Shown here in pieces: positions 25,119 through 33,502 of a stretch of 64,000 bases of DNA. Source of the stretch: JBDTSW01 sp963807385 (GTDB taxonomy: Bacteria; Actinomycetota; Thermoleophilia; Solirubrobacterales; 70-9); the NCBI GenBank assembly GCA_963807385.1, contig CAWEBQ010000003.1, positions 496,001 to 560,000 of the forward strand, read 5' to 3'. Each line of letters begins with the position of its first letter. Position 1 is the stretch's first letter. The notes under the pieces were generated by a model, which worked only from the letters and a program-made list of their open reading frames with translations, ran no database searches and was not told the origin of the DNA. The translations under genes were made by a program, and so were the position numbers.

Positions 25119-26048
25119 GTGTCGCTAACGGTCGTCGGATCTATCGCCTTTGACTCGGTGCGAACGCCCTTTGGCGAGCGCGAGCGGATGCTGGGCGGAT
25201 CCGCGATTCACTTCGCTCTGGCGGCCTCATTCTTCACCGACGTAAGCGTGGTGGGGCCGGTGGGCGACGACTTCGGCGAGGAGCACTTCGCGCTGCTTCG
25301 CGAGCGGGGCGTGGATGTCTCCGACGTCGAGCGGGTGCAGGGCGGCGAGACCTTCTTCTGGCGCGGCCACTACGAGTACGACCTGAACGTCGCCCACACC
25401 GACGACACCCAGCTCAACGTATTCGGCGACTTCGAGCCGAAGCTCTCCGAGGCTTCCCGTGATGCGGACGTCCTCTTCCTCGCCAACATCCAGCCTGACC
25501 TGCAGCGCCAGGTACGCGCCCAGTGCCACGGCGCCCGTCTGTCGGCGCTGGACTCGATGAACCTCTGGATCGAGACGGCGCGCGAGTCGCTGACCGCCGC
25601 CGTCGGTGACGTGGACTGCGTGATCGTCAACGACGCGGAGATCCGCCAGCTCACCGGCGAGGCCAACCTGGCGCGCGCCGCCAAGGCGGTGATGGAGCTT
25701 GGCCCGCGGGTGGTCGTCGCCAAGCAGGGCGAGTACGGCGCTGCGATGTTCACGCCCACCGGCTTCTTTGCCCTTCCCGGGCTGCCGCTGGAGGACGTGC
25801 GCGACCCGACGGGCGCCGGCGACAGCTTTGCCGGGGGCTTCCTCGGCTACCTCGACGGCGAGGCCGAGCGCCTCGGCGACGGGCACCTGAGCCTGGACGA
25901 TGCGACGCTGCGCCAAGCGATGGCGCACGGCACCGTGATCGCGTCCTTCAACGTCGAGGACTTCGGCACCGAGCGCGTGTCGCGCCTCACCCGGGACGAG
26001 ATCGCCGAGCGCCTCGGCGAGCTGCGCCGCATGACCGAGTTCGCCTGA
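25119..26048 (+). CDS. PfkB-family carbohydrate (or nucleoside) kinase
   Basis: A 309-residue ribokinase-fold kinase. The N-terminal substrate signature is MLGGSAIHFALAASFF and the C-terminal signature is DPTGAGDSFAGGFLGYL, with the catalytic Asp in GAGD. The GTG start lies 8 nt after CAGGAT with no Shine-Dalgarno sequence, and the longer open frame adds unrelated residues. It is followed, 77 nt later, by citrate synthase. The sugar or nucleoside phosphorylated cannot be told. Confidence 0.85.
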   Translation: MSLTVVGSIAFDSVRTPFGERERMLGGSAIHFALAASFFTDVSVVGPVGDDFGEEHFALLRERGVDVSDVERVQGGETFFWRGHYEYDLNVAHTDDTQLNVFGDFEPKLSEASRDADVLFLANIQPDLQRQVRAQCHGARLSALDSMNLWIETARESLTAAVGDVDCVIVNDAEIRQLTGEANLARAAKAVMELGPRVVVAKQGEYGAAMFTPTGFFALPGLPLEDVRDPTGAGDSFAGGFLGYLDGEAERLGDGHLSLDDATLRQAMAHGTVIASFNVEDFGTERVSRLTRDEIAERLGELRRMTEFA

Positions 26049-26084
26049 GCGCCCGGCGGGGCGAGGCCTTCGGCCGTGAACTGA

Positions 26085-26125
26085 GACAATCTCCCCTGGG
26101 ACGCGAGCGACCAGGAGAGGTTTTC
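26085..26125 (+). promoter_or_regulatory. promoter and ribosome binding site of citrate synthase
   Basis: GACAAT (26085-26090) is a -10-like hexamer; AGGAGAGG ends about 7 nt before the ATG at 26126. Unlike the leaderless units, this gene has a short 5' leader of about 30 nt. Confidence 0.4.
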
Positions 26126-27523
26126 ATGGCGACCGAAGAGCAGACCGAGGACCAGGACGGCGGCGTGGCGACGGCCGGCGAGGACACGCTGAGCGTCACC
26201 GACAACCGCACGGGCCGCAGCTACGAGCTGGAGATCACCGACGACACGGTCCGGGCGATGGACCTGCGCCAGATCAAGGTCAACGAGGACGACTTCGGAA
26301 TGATGGCCTACGACCCGGCCTTCACGAACACCGCCTCGTGCCGCTCGGCGATCACGGACATCGACGGCGAGAAGGGCATCCTCCAGCACCGCGGATACCC
26401 GATCGAGCAGCTCTGTGAGCACTCGAGCTACCTCGAGGTCGCCTACCTCCTGATCTTCGGCGAGCTCCCGACCACGGCACAGCTCGAGCGCTGGACTTAC
26501 GACATCACCCACCACACCTTCGTCCACGAGGACATCAAGCACCTCTTCGAGACCTTCCGCTACGACGCCCACCCGATGGGGATGCTGCTCGCCGGCTTCG
26601 GCGCGCTGTCGACCTTCTACCCCGACGCCAAGCACATCGACGATGCCGAGGAGCGCTACATGGCGGCGATCCGGATGATCGCCAAGGTGCCCACGCTGGC
26701 CGCCTTCGCCTACCGCCACAACATGGGGCTGCCGTACGTCTACCCGGACAACGATCTGAGCTACCCCGAGAACTTCCTCTCGATGATGTTCAAGAAGACC
26801 GAGGCGAAGTACGAGCCGGACCCGCGCCTCGCGAAGGCGCTCGACGTGCTCTTCATCCTCCACGCCGACCACGAGCAGAACTGCTCGACGAGCGCCGTTC
26901 GCGGCGTCGGCTCCTCCGAGGTCGATCCCTACTCGGCCGTCGCCGCCGGCGTCGCCGCCCTGTACGGACCGCTCCACGGCGGGGCCAACGAGGCGGTGCT
27001 GCGGATGCTCCGCCGGATCGAGGAGCCGGCCAACATTCCCGACTTCCTCGAGGGCGTGAAGAACCGCGAGGAGCGACTGATGGGGTTCGGCCACCGGGTC
27101 TACAAGAATTACGACCCGCGGGCCCGCATCATCAAGAAGCACCTCGACGACGTGCTCGAGGCGACCGAGGACAACCCGCTGGTCTCGATCGCCACCGAGC
27201 TCGAGAAGCGGGCGCTCGACGACGACTACTTCACCGAGCGCAAGCTCTACCCGAACGTGGACTTCTACTCGGGGATCATCTACGAGGCGCTCGAGATCCC
27301 GGCCGACATGTTCACGGTGATCTTCGCGATCCCGCGGACGTCGGGCTGGGTCTCGCAGTGGATGGAGATGAACGACGACTCCGAGCAGAAGATCTCCCGC
27401 CCGCGTCAGATCTACACCGGCGAGCGCGACCGCGACTACGTGGCGATCGCAGACCGCGACGGCGACGAGAAGATCACGGGCCCGCCGGCACGGCGGCCGA
27501 AGCGCCCGCGCCGCGGCGCGTAG
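26126..27523 (+). CDS. gltA: citrate synthase
   Basis: It condenses oxaloacetate and acetyl-CoA, the entry step of the TCA cycle. The 465-residue protein has the bacterial N-terminal beta domain (NRTGRSYELEITDDTVRAMD) and the catalytic residues in LHADHEQNCSTS (His), YGPLHGGANEAV (His) and PNVDFYSGIIYEA (Asp). GFGHRVYKNYDPRA contributes CoA and citrate contacts. An acidic leader of about 30 residues and a basic tail (RRPKRPRRGA) flank the core. Aconitase and 2-oxoglutarate dehydrogenase are elsewhere in the window. The stop abuts that of the convergent secreted-protein gene (TAGCTA). Confidence 0.95.
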   Translation: MATEEQTEDQDGGVATAGEDTLSVTDNRTGRSYELEITDDTVRAMDLRQIKVNEDDFGMMAYDPAFTNTASCRSAITDIDGEKGILQHRGYPIEQLCEHSSYLEVAYLLIFGELPTTAQLERWTYDITHHTFVHEDIKHLFETFRYDAHPMGMLLAGFGALSTFYPDAKHIDDAEERYMAAIRMIAKVPTLAAFAYRHNMGLPYVYPDNDLSYPENFLSMMFKKTEAKYEPDPRLAKALDVLFILHADHEQNCSTSAVRGVGSSEVDPYSAVAAGVAALYGPLHGGANEAVLRMLRRIEEPANIPDFLEGVKNREERLMGFGHRVYKNYDPRARIIKKHLDDVLEATEDNPLVSIATELEKRALDDDYFTERKLYPNVDFYSGIIYEALEIPADMFTVIFAIPRTSGWVSQWMEMNDDSEQKISRPRQIYTGERDRDYVAIADRDGDEKITGPPARRPKRPRRGA

Positions 27524-28936
27524 CTACCCCCGCTCGAAAGACCCCGCGTCGCTCTCCTGGGGGGGGCGTGGCACACCACGCTGGTCAACGGGCGCGGAGG
27601 TTCCGGTGCTGACAAAGTCGATCGCGGGGCTCGAGGCCTTGAGCGCGTGCGTCCTCGTCGGCCCGCCGTTCCGGGCCAGCGGCCTCAGCTCCGGATTGGC
27701 CCTCAGGTCCGTGCTGATCCCGGGCGAGCAGGTGACATCGCCGAAGACGTTCTGCTCATTCACGTCCAGCACGCCGGCGGGCGCGCCGCAGTCCGAGCCC
27801 CTGCCCGTGACGATCGAGCCGTAGAGGCGAAGGGCCTCCGGATCCATCGTTGCGTCGGTCTCCACCACGGCGTGACCCTGCCCCGCGGAGTTGTCGGCGA
27901 TCGTCACGTGGGTGAGGTCGGCCGTTCCCGCCGTGGCATAGATCCCGGACCCGGCCTTGGGCCCGATGTTCGCGCTGATCGTGGAATTGATGAGGGTATG
28001 GTCGCCCGCTGAGCGAAGCCCGAGGCCGCCGCCCATCTTGGCGAGATTGCCATTGATCGTGCTGGAGTCGAGCATGAGCTGCCCGGGGTCGTTGCCCGTG
28101 CTTGCGTTTAGGCCGCCGCCCTCGTCGGCTCGGTTGCGGCTGATCGTCGTGTTCGTGATGACAGTGGAGCCGCGGACGTCCACACCACCGCCGGTCGAGG
28201 TTCCCGCCGTTCCCCCGATCTGGCGAGCGACGTTTCCGGCGACCTTGGATTCCTGAATGGCGAGAAGTCCGGCGAGCGTCATGACTCCGCCGCCGGCCGC
28301 GGTGCCGGTCGCGCTCTTCACCTGCACGAGGTTGTCCTTGATTTTGCTGCGGCTGATGATCAGGATCCCGGCCCTCTGGCAGATCCCACCGCCGAAGCTG
28401 TTGCCGGCCGTCTGCCCGGGGATGAGGTCGTTCGAGCGCACGGTCACCAGGTCGAGTGAGAGGACGCCCTCGTTGGCGATCCCCCCACCGCACTGGTTTC
28501 CCGGTGCGGTGACCCGTCCTCCGGTCACCGTCAACCTGCTCAGGCTCGCCCCGGCGAGGTTGTCGACAATGCTGTTCAGGACCCGGTCCGTGCGGGTCTG
28601 CTTGATCACCGTCCTGCCGGCCCCTCGGCCTACGATGTCGACCGGGTCGGTCGGCTCGAGCGAGCCCTCATCGTTCGAGGGGGTGCCGAGGTCTGGTGCC
28701 CGGGTGAGCTTGAACGTGCCCGTGGGCAGCCGCACGATGTCGCTCCCCGGGGTGTCGTTGGACTGACCGATCGCGGCCCGCAGCGTGCAGTCGCCCGCTG
28801 GGGTTGCGCACACTCCGTCGCCACCGTCCGCGTCCACTCCATCGCTCGTGGTGTCGACCACAAAGGTCTCGGCGGCGCTCGCGGGGCTCGCCAGTACGAA
28901 TGCCGCGAGTGCAAGCGCCATCCCAGCCACTCTCAT
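27524..28936 (-). CDS. secreted right-handed beta-helix protein with CSLREA-like N-terminus
   Basis: A 470-residue exported protein. A signal peptide (MRVAGMALALAAFVLASPASAAE) is followed by a CSLREA-type element (TFVVDTTSDGVDADGGDGVC...DCTLRAAIGQSN). A long series of parallel beta-helix turns then follows, rich in GGGI, ITNTTISRN and TINGNLAKMGGGLGLRS, as in polymorphic outer-membrane-protein-type repeats. The end, SPAIDFVSTGTSAPVDQRGVPRP...DAGSFE, is the usual closing block of this family. The ATG at 28936 follows GAGGAT (28944-28949, minus strand) by 7 nt; the frame to 29305 is not coding. Its role is probably surface or extracellular, with no enzymatic motif seen. Confidence 0.85.
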   Translation of the reverse strand: MRVAGMALALAAFVLASPASAAETFVVDTTSDGVDADGGDGVCATPAGDCTLRAAIGQSNDTPGSDIVRLPTGTFKLTRAPDLGTPSNDEGSLEPTDPVDIVGRGAGRTVIKQTRTDRVLNSIVDNLAGASLSRLTVTGGRVTAPGNQCGGGIANEGVLSLDLVTVRSNDLIPGQTAGNSFGGGICQRAGILIISRSKIKDNLVQVKSATGTAAGGGVMTLAGLLAIQESKVAGNVARQIGGTAGTSTGGGVDVRGSTVITNTTISRNRADEGGGLNASTGNDPGQLMLDSSTINGNLAKMGGGLGLRSAGDHTLINSTISANIGPKAGSGIYATAGTADLTHVTIADNSAGQGHAVVETDATMDPEALRLYGSIVTGRGSDCGAPAGVLDVNEQNVFGDVTCSPGISTDLRANPELRPLARNGGPTRTHALKASSPAIDFVSTGTSAPVDQRGVPRPPQESDAGSFERG

Positions 28937-28991
28937 GCCGCCGATCCTCTCACACATCCGGCGGCGTGCCAAGAGGTCCCGCGCGCCCCGA

Positions 28992-28997
28992 TACCCT
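28992..28997 (+). promoter_or_regulatory. -10 element TACCCT
   Basis: TACCCT lies 8 nt before the ATG at 29006 of a two-gene unit. Confidence 0.35.
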
Positions 28998-29005
28998 CGA
29001 GATCC

Positions 29006-29341
29006 ATGGCCGCATCCTTCACCGTTACGGTCCGCCATGGACCCCGCGTCGAGCGCGAGCGCTTCGACGATCTCGACGAGGCGATCGACTCCCTGCGGCG
29101 GCGGGCCGAGGAGATCCGTTCCAGAGGACCGCTCGACTCGGTCAAGGCCTTCCGGGAGTACGGTCCCGACCAACGGGTCGCCGGCCGGGTTGAGGTCTCC
29201 ACGGGCGGCTTCCTGAGGGGACGGGACGCGGGCGTGGACGTGATGGGCGACGGCTCGCTGGTGCCCTACGCCGGCGCGTTTCGCAAGCGCACGCTCCATG
29301 CCCACGAGCCTTTCGAGGCGGTCCGGGAGGAACTGGCGTGA
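29006..29341 (+). CDS. hypothetical protein, first of a coupled pair
   Basis: I do not recognise this 111-residue protein. It begins with a beta strand (SFTVTVRHGPRVERERF), then an amphipathic helix (DLDEAIDSLRRRAEEIRS), then a beta-rich part (QRVAGRVEVSTGGFLRGRDAGVDVMGDGSLVPYAG). No signal peptide or membrane segment is present. It overlaps the next gene by 4 nt (GTGA), so the two are translated together and probably act together. Near-leaderless start after TACCCT. Confidence 0.7.
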   Translation: MAASFTVTVRHGPRVERERFDDLDEAIDSLRRRAEEIRSRGPLDSVKAFREYGPDQRVAGRVEVSTGGFLRGRDAGVDVMGDGSLVPYAGAFRKRTLHAHEPFEAVREELA

Positions 29342-29667
29342 GCGACGAGGTGAAGGCGTTCGCGGACCGCGAGGACGAGGGCGTCGAGGTGGGCCGGCGC
29401 GTGAAGCTGCCGAACGGTGCCGAGCCGCCGATCCGGGTCTACGTGAACGGGGTCGAGCAGGCCTCCGGGAGGGATTACGACCTCCGGCGGACGGAGATCG
29501 TGTTCAAGCGCTCGATCGTCAAGGAGGGCAAGGTCGGCGGCGCCCGCTGGGCCGCGATGTACCTCGGCCTCTTCGGTACCTACCGCAAGCACGAGACGAT
29601 CGACGTCGAGTACCGGCTCGGCGGCCAGGTCAAGCTGATGGCCGACGCGAAGGTGCAGGGCGACTAG
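29338..29667 (+). CDS. hypothetical beta-rich protein, second of a coupled pair
   Basis: A 109-residue protein that I cannot assign. It is predicted soluble and beta-rich: PIRVYVNGVEQASGRDYDL, TEIVFKRSIVKEG, then HETIDVEYRLGGQVKLMADAKVQ, with a short hydrophobic stretch GARWAAMYLGLFGTY. It starts on a GTG that overlaps the upstream stop. The stop is part of the palindrome TAGATCTA shared with the convergent acyl-CoA dehydrogenase stop. Confidence 0.7.
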   Translation: MSDEVKAFADREDEGVEVGRRVKLPNGAEPPIRVYVNGVEQASGRDYDLRRTEIVFKRSIVKEGKVGGARWAAMYLGLFGTYRKHETIDVEYRLGGQVKLMADAKVQGD

Positions 29668-29669
29668 AT

Positions 29670-30665
29670 CTAGAGCCCGCTGAGCGCCGCGACGCGCTCG
29701 CGATGCTGGCCGGCCGTGCCCAGGAGCTGGCCGGCCACCTTGGCGCGCTTCAGCAGGAAGTGGACGTCGTGCTCCCAGGTGAAGCCGATGCCGCCGAAGA
29801 CCTGGATCGCGTCGTGCGTGACCGACGCGGCGGCGTCCGACGCGCGGGCCTTCGCCATGGAGGCGGCGAGCGGGAGCGACTCCGGCTCGGCGTCGGCCAC
29901 CCAGGCCGCGTAATAGGTAAGCGAGCGGGCCTCCTCGACGGCCCAAAGCATGTCGGCCAGGCGGTGGGAGACGGCCTGGTAGGCGCCGATCGGGCGGTCG
30001 AACTGCTCGCGCTCCTTCGCGTACTCGACGGCCATGTCGAGGGCGCGCTGGGCGACCCCCACGAGCTCTGCCGACAGGGCGACCACGGCCTTGTCTGCCG
30101 CGGGCCCGACGTCCCCGGGCAACGGATCGCCTCCATCGGCTGAGACCCGGAAGTAGGCGCGGGTGGTGTCGATCAGGTCGAGACGCTCCAGGCTCGCGGC
30201 GGACGCCTCGAGGATCCGCGCGCCCTCACCGTCGTTCAGCACCAGCACGGAGGCCCCTTCGGCCGCGCCCACGATCGGCTCGGCGTCCTCGGTCATGGCC
30301 GCGGCGCCGCGCTCGGCGCCCGAGGAGATGCCGGGCAGCCACTTCGCGCGCTGCTCGTCCGAGCCGGCATCCGAGATGAAAAAGCCTGCGACGGCGTTGG
30401 CGATGAACGGGCTTGGAGCGCAGGCGTAGCCCAGCTCCTCCTGGAGGATCACCAGCTCGACGATCCCCAGGCCCTGGCCGCCGTGCTCCTCGGCCACCGC
30501 GATCCCGGGCCAGCCCAGGTCGCACATCTCCTTCCACAGCGCGTCGTCGTAGGGGCTCTCCGACTCGGCCAGCTCACGCACCTTCTCCGGCTTGAAGCGG
30601 CTGGCGAGGAACTCGTGCGCGGTGGACTTGATCTCGCCCTGCTCGTCGTTGAAGTCGAACTCCAC
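29670..30665 (-). CDS. acyl-CoA dehydrogenase, small partner subunit
   Basis: A 331-residue acyl-CoA dehydrogenase that is shorter than the usual 380. It has the N-terminal helical domain (FDFNDEQGEIKSTAHEFLA), a reduced middle beta-domain and the C-terminal helical domain (EREQFDRPIGAYQAVSHRLADM and IQVFGGIGFTWEHDVHFLLKRA). The start is the GTG at 30665, only 2 nt after the stop of the larger ACAD gene. A full-length ACAD followed by a shortened one is the arrangement of alpha2beta2 heterotetrameric ACADs (FadE26-27, FadE28-29 of mycobacteria) that act on steroid or branched side chains. Confidence 0.87.
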   Translation of the reverse strand: MEFDFNDEQGEIKSTAHEFLASRFKPEKVRELAESESPYDDALWKEMCDLGWPGIAVAEEHGGQGLGIVELVILQEELGYACAPSPFIANAVAGFFISDAGSDEQRAKWLPGISSGAERGAAAMTEDAEPIVGAAEGASVLVLNDGEGARILEASAASLERLDLIDTTRAYFRVSADGGDPLPGDVGPAADKAVVALSAELVGVAQRALDMAVEYAKEREQFDRPIGAYQAVSHRLADMLWAVEEARSLTYYAAWVADAEPESLPLAASMAKARASDAAASVTHDAIQVFGGIGFTWEHDVHFLLKRAKVAGQLLGTAGQHRERVAALSGL

Positions 30666-30667
30666 GC

Positions 30668-31807
30668 CTACCTCAGCTTCGGCAGGCCGAGGACCCGCTC
30701 GGCGACGATGTTTCGCAGCACGTCGCTGGTGCCCCCCTCGATGGAATTGGCGCGTGTGCGCAGGAAGCGGTAGGCCCAGGGCGAGCCCCGCTCGAGCGTC
30801 TCCGGGCCGCCGATCTCCAGCGCCAGCTCGGCCATCGACTGCGCGGTGGAGGACCACTGGAGCTTGGCGATCGAGCCCTCCGGCCCCGGGATGCCCACTT
30901 TCATCGTCGAGGTCAGCGCCCGCATCGCCCCGAGGCGAAGGCCCTCGATCCCGATCCGAAGTCGCGCTACCCGATCGCGGATGCGCGGATCGTCGGCCAC
31001 GCCCCGCGCATTCGCGAGCTCCACCAGCTGGTCGAGCGTCTGCGCGAGCCCCAGCGCCGCCGACGCACCGAGGCCGGCGCGCTCGTTCATCAGCGTCGTG
31101 ATGGCCACCATCCAACCGTTCCCCTCGCCGCCGACGACGTTCTCGTCGGGGACGTAGGCGTTATCGATGAACAGCTCGTTGAACTCCGCCTCGCCGGTGA
31201 TCTGGCGCAGCGGGCGAACCTCGACCTCATCCTGCTCCATGTCCATCAGGAAGTATGTGAGCCCCTTGTGCTTGGGCGCCTCGGAGTCGGAGCGCGCGAC
31301 GAGCATGCACCACTTCGCCTCGTGGGCGAACGTGGTCCACACCTTCTGGCCCGTGATGCGCCAGCCGCCGTTTTCCTTGACGGCCTTCGTCTTCAGCGAG
31401 GCGAGGTCGGAGCCCGACTCCGGCTCGGAGAAGCCCTGGCACCAGATCTCCTCGGCGGAGAGGATCGGCTCGAGGAAGCGCTCCTTCTGGAACTCGGTGC
31501 CGTGTGCGATCACGACGGGGCCGCCCATGACCAGGCCGAGGACGTTCGCCGGCCGCGGCGCCTTGGCGCGCGCAAGCTCAGCGCCGAAGATGGATTGCTC
31601 GATCAGGGTGGCGCCGCGCCCGCCGTAATCCTTCGGCCAGGAGACGCCGGCCCAGCCCGCCTCGTGGAGCTTGCGCTGCCAGTCGCGCTCGAACTCGAAC
31701 TGGATCTGGTCGCCGCCGGACGGTGACTCACCGGGATGGTTGTCGGCGAGCCACGCGCGCAGCTCGTCGCGAAAGGCCTCCTCGTCGGCTGTGAGGGACA
31801 GATCCAC
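30668..31807 (-). CDS. acyl-CoA dehydrogenase, large partner subunit
   Basis: A full-length 379-residue acyl-CoA dehydrogenase with the flavin-binding CQGFSEPESGSDLASLKTKA and ITGQKVWTTFAHEA, and the C-terminal RTRANSIEGGTSDVLRNIVAERVLGLP. It is the first gene of a two-gene unit with the shorter ACAD 2 nt downstream, which suggests a heteromeric enzyme. The start is GTG at 31807, 13 nt downstream of the stop of the broken GNAT gene. Confidence 0.88.
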   Translation of the reverse strand: MDLSLTADEEAFRDELRAWLADNHPGESPSGGDQIQFEFERDWQRKLHEAGWAGVSWPKDYGGRGATLIEQSIFGAELARAKAPRPANVLGLVMGGPVVIAHGTEFQKERFLEPILSAEEIWCQGFSEPESGSDLASLKTKAVKENGGWRITGQKVWTTFAHEAKWCMLVARSDSEAPKHKGLTYFLMDMEQDEVEVRPLRQITGEAEFNELFIDNAYVPDENVVGGEGNGWMVAITTLMNERAGLGASAALGLAQTLDQLVELANARGVADDPRIRDRVARLRIGIEGLRLGAMRALTSTMKVGIPGPEGSIAKLQWSSTAQSMAELALEIGGPETLERGSPWAYRFLRTRANSIEGGTSDVLRNIVAERVLGLPKLR

Positions 31808-31820
31808 CGGGCGGCGCAGA

Positions 31821-32394
31821 CTATCGAGGCTCGCGCCACATCGGGTAGACCATCGGCGCCCCGGCCGGCGGCTGGAACTCGGCGATCAGCTCGTAGCCGA
31901 GCCGGTTGTAGAAGGGGTGGTTGCGTGAGTTGGTGGAGGTCAGGTAGCAGGGCCACGCGTTCCGGTCGCACTCGGCGATCCCGGGAGCGGCCACCTCGGC
32001 GCCGAGCCCCTCGCCCCGCCGCGCCCGCCGGGTCGCGATATAGAGCAGGTGAGCGCTGGGCCCCTCCGGACGGTTCGCCCCGATGGCACCAAGCCCACCG
32101 AGGACGTCGGTACCGCGCTCGCCCAGCTCGCTCGAGGAGCGCGGCGACCAGCTCGCGCTCGCGCTCGCCCAGGATCTGATCGTCGGCCGGGATCCACAGC
32201 ACCGCGGAGGCGCGATCCGCGATGTAGGCGGGGCCCTTGGCCATGGCCGTCTCGGCGACCAACTCCAGCCACGCCCGCAGCGAACCCTCCTGGTCGCCGA
32301 ACATCCAGACGAACATCGGGTCACCGCGGAAGCCGTCGGCGAGGATGTCGACGATCTCGTCGCGGTCCGAGTCGGCGGCCTGGCGCACGGCCAT
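31821..32394 (-). pseudogene. GNAT acetyltransferase gene split by a frameshift
   Basis: The first half of a GNAT domain (MAVRQAADSDRDEIVDILAD...LGERERELVAALLE) is in one frame from the ATG at 32394. The second half (ELGERGTDVLGGLGAIGANR...HLLYIATRRARRGEGLGAEV...NHPFYNRLGYELIAEFQPP) continues in another frame to the stop at 31821. The join falls at about 32125-32150, where one base must have been gained or lost. Both halves are well conserved, so the change is recent or is a sequencing error. It lies 9 nt downstream of the UbiA gene, which has the same problem. Confidence 0.8.
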
Positions 32395-32403
32395 CCCCCG
32401 AAA

Positions 32404-33268
32404 CTAGTCGAACACGTAGAGCACCGCAACCGCGGAGGCGATCCAGCTCACGCCCGCGAAGATCATGCCCGGGTCCTTGGTCAGGATCGCCGCCGTCGAA
32501 CGGGTGTCCTGACGGTCGTAGATCAGGTAGAGGTAGCGAAACACGCCGTAGAGGACCGAGGGCGCCGTCGCCAGCATCCGCGAGCCGACGAGCGGCGAGC
32601 TGACCGCATAGATCACGTAGGAGAGGATCGCCGCGGCGGTCACCATCGCGACCATCTGATCGAGGAAGGGGATCGAGTAGTGCTCCAGGACAGGTCTGGT
32701 CTCCGCGGTGTCCGTGTCCTCCAGGATCGCCTCCTGGCGGCGCTTGGTGAAACCCATGAACAGCGCGAGCATCCCGGTGCAGACGAGCAGATACTCGGAG
32801 GCCTGGGCCTCGACGGCGACCGCGCCCGCGACCACCCGGAGGATAAAGAGGAAGGCGATCGTCATCACGTCGATGATCACCAGGCGCTTGAGGATCAACG
32901 AGTAGGCGACGGTCGTTGCGCCGTACAGGGCGACCAGGGCCGCGACCTCGGCGTCGACCGTGAAGAGCGGCAGAAGGATCGCGCCCGCGGCGAGGACGAC
33001 GCGCGGCGGCGATCGCCGTGCTCGGGGCCAGGGCGCCGCTGGCGATCGGCCGGTTGCGCTTGTCCGGATGACGTCGGTCGTGCTCGGCGTCGCGCAGGTC
33101 GTTGAACAGGTAGCCGGCGCTCGAGATCGCGCAGAACGCGACGAACGCGAGCGTCGCGTCGGCGACGGCTGCCCCCTCGTCGAACTTGCCCGAGAAGAGC
33201 AGGCCGGCGAAGACCAGGGAGTTCTTGACCCACTCCTGGGGTCGCATCGTGCGGATCAGGGGCGACAC
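32404..33268 (-). pseudogene. UbiA-family prenyltransferase (decaprenyl-phosphate phosphoribosyltransferase-like), frameshifted
   Basis: The N-terminal part (SPLIRTMRPQEWVKNSLVFAG...YLFNDLRDAEHDRRHPDKRNRPIASGALAP) carries the UbiA motif NDxxDxxxDxxHPxKxxRP. The rest (ARVVLAAGAILLPLF... then ILKRLVIIDVMTIAFLFILRV...TKDPGMIFAGVSWIA) is in the next frame. The shift falls near 33000-33010 in the GCCGCCGCGCGT stretch. Joined, the protein would be about 288 residues with about nine membrane helices. The RPQEWVKN start and LKRLVIIDV are typical of decaprenyl-phosphate 5-phosphoribose synthase, which supplies arabinose donors for the actinobacterial cell wall. The gene is probably functional if the shift is a sequencing error. 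Confidence 0.8.
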
Positions 33269-33502
33269 GGCGCCGAAAGGGTAGGTGGCCGGGCCCGGCG
33301 GGAGGCGCTCAGCTAGGTGACAGCACGCGGATTCCCAGGGCGCCGGCGGCGTCGATCAGCGATCGCGCGACATCTCCACGATCGCCGCCAGGGCACGAAT
33401 CGGAGCACGGCGATTGCGACCAGGGTGGCCGTTGCCAGCCCCGGCCCGACAACACGCGCCCGTCCCCAAGCCGAGGCATCCCTAACCAGCGGCGCGGCCG
33501 GC

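Noticed and set aside
28937..29305. N-terminal extension of the secreted beta-helix gene
   Set aside because: A signal peptide begins at the ATG at 28936; the upstream part is antisense to the small hypothetical gene.
33269..33502. Possible short minus-strand gene between the UbiA and AGPS genes
   Set aside because: One frame has a single hydrophobic segment (VVGPGLATATLVAIAVL) but no start with a supporting signal and no family likeness. I see nothing reliable here.
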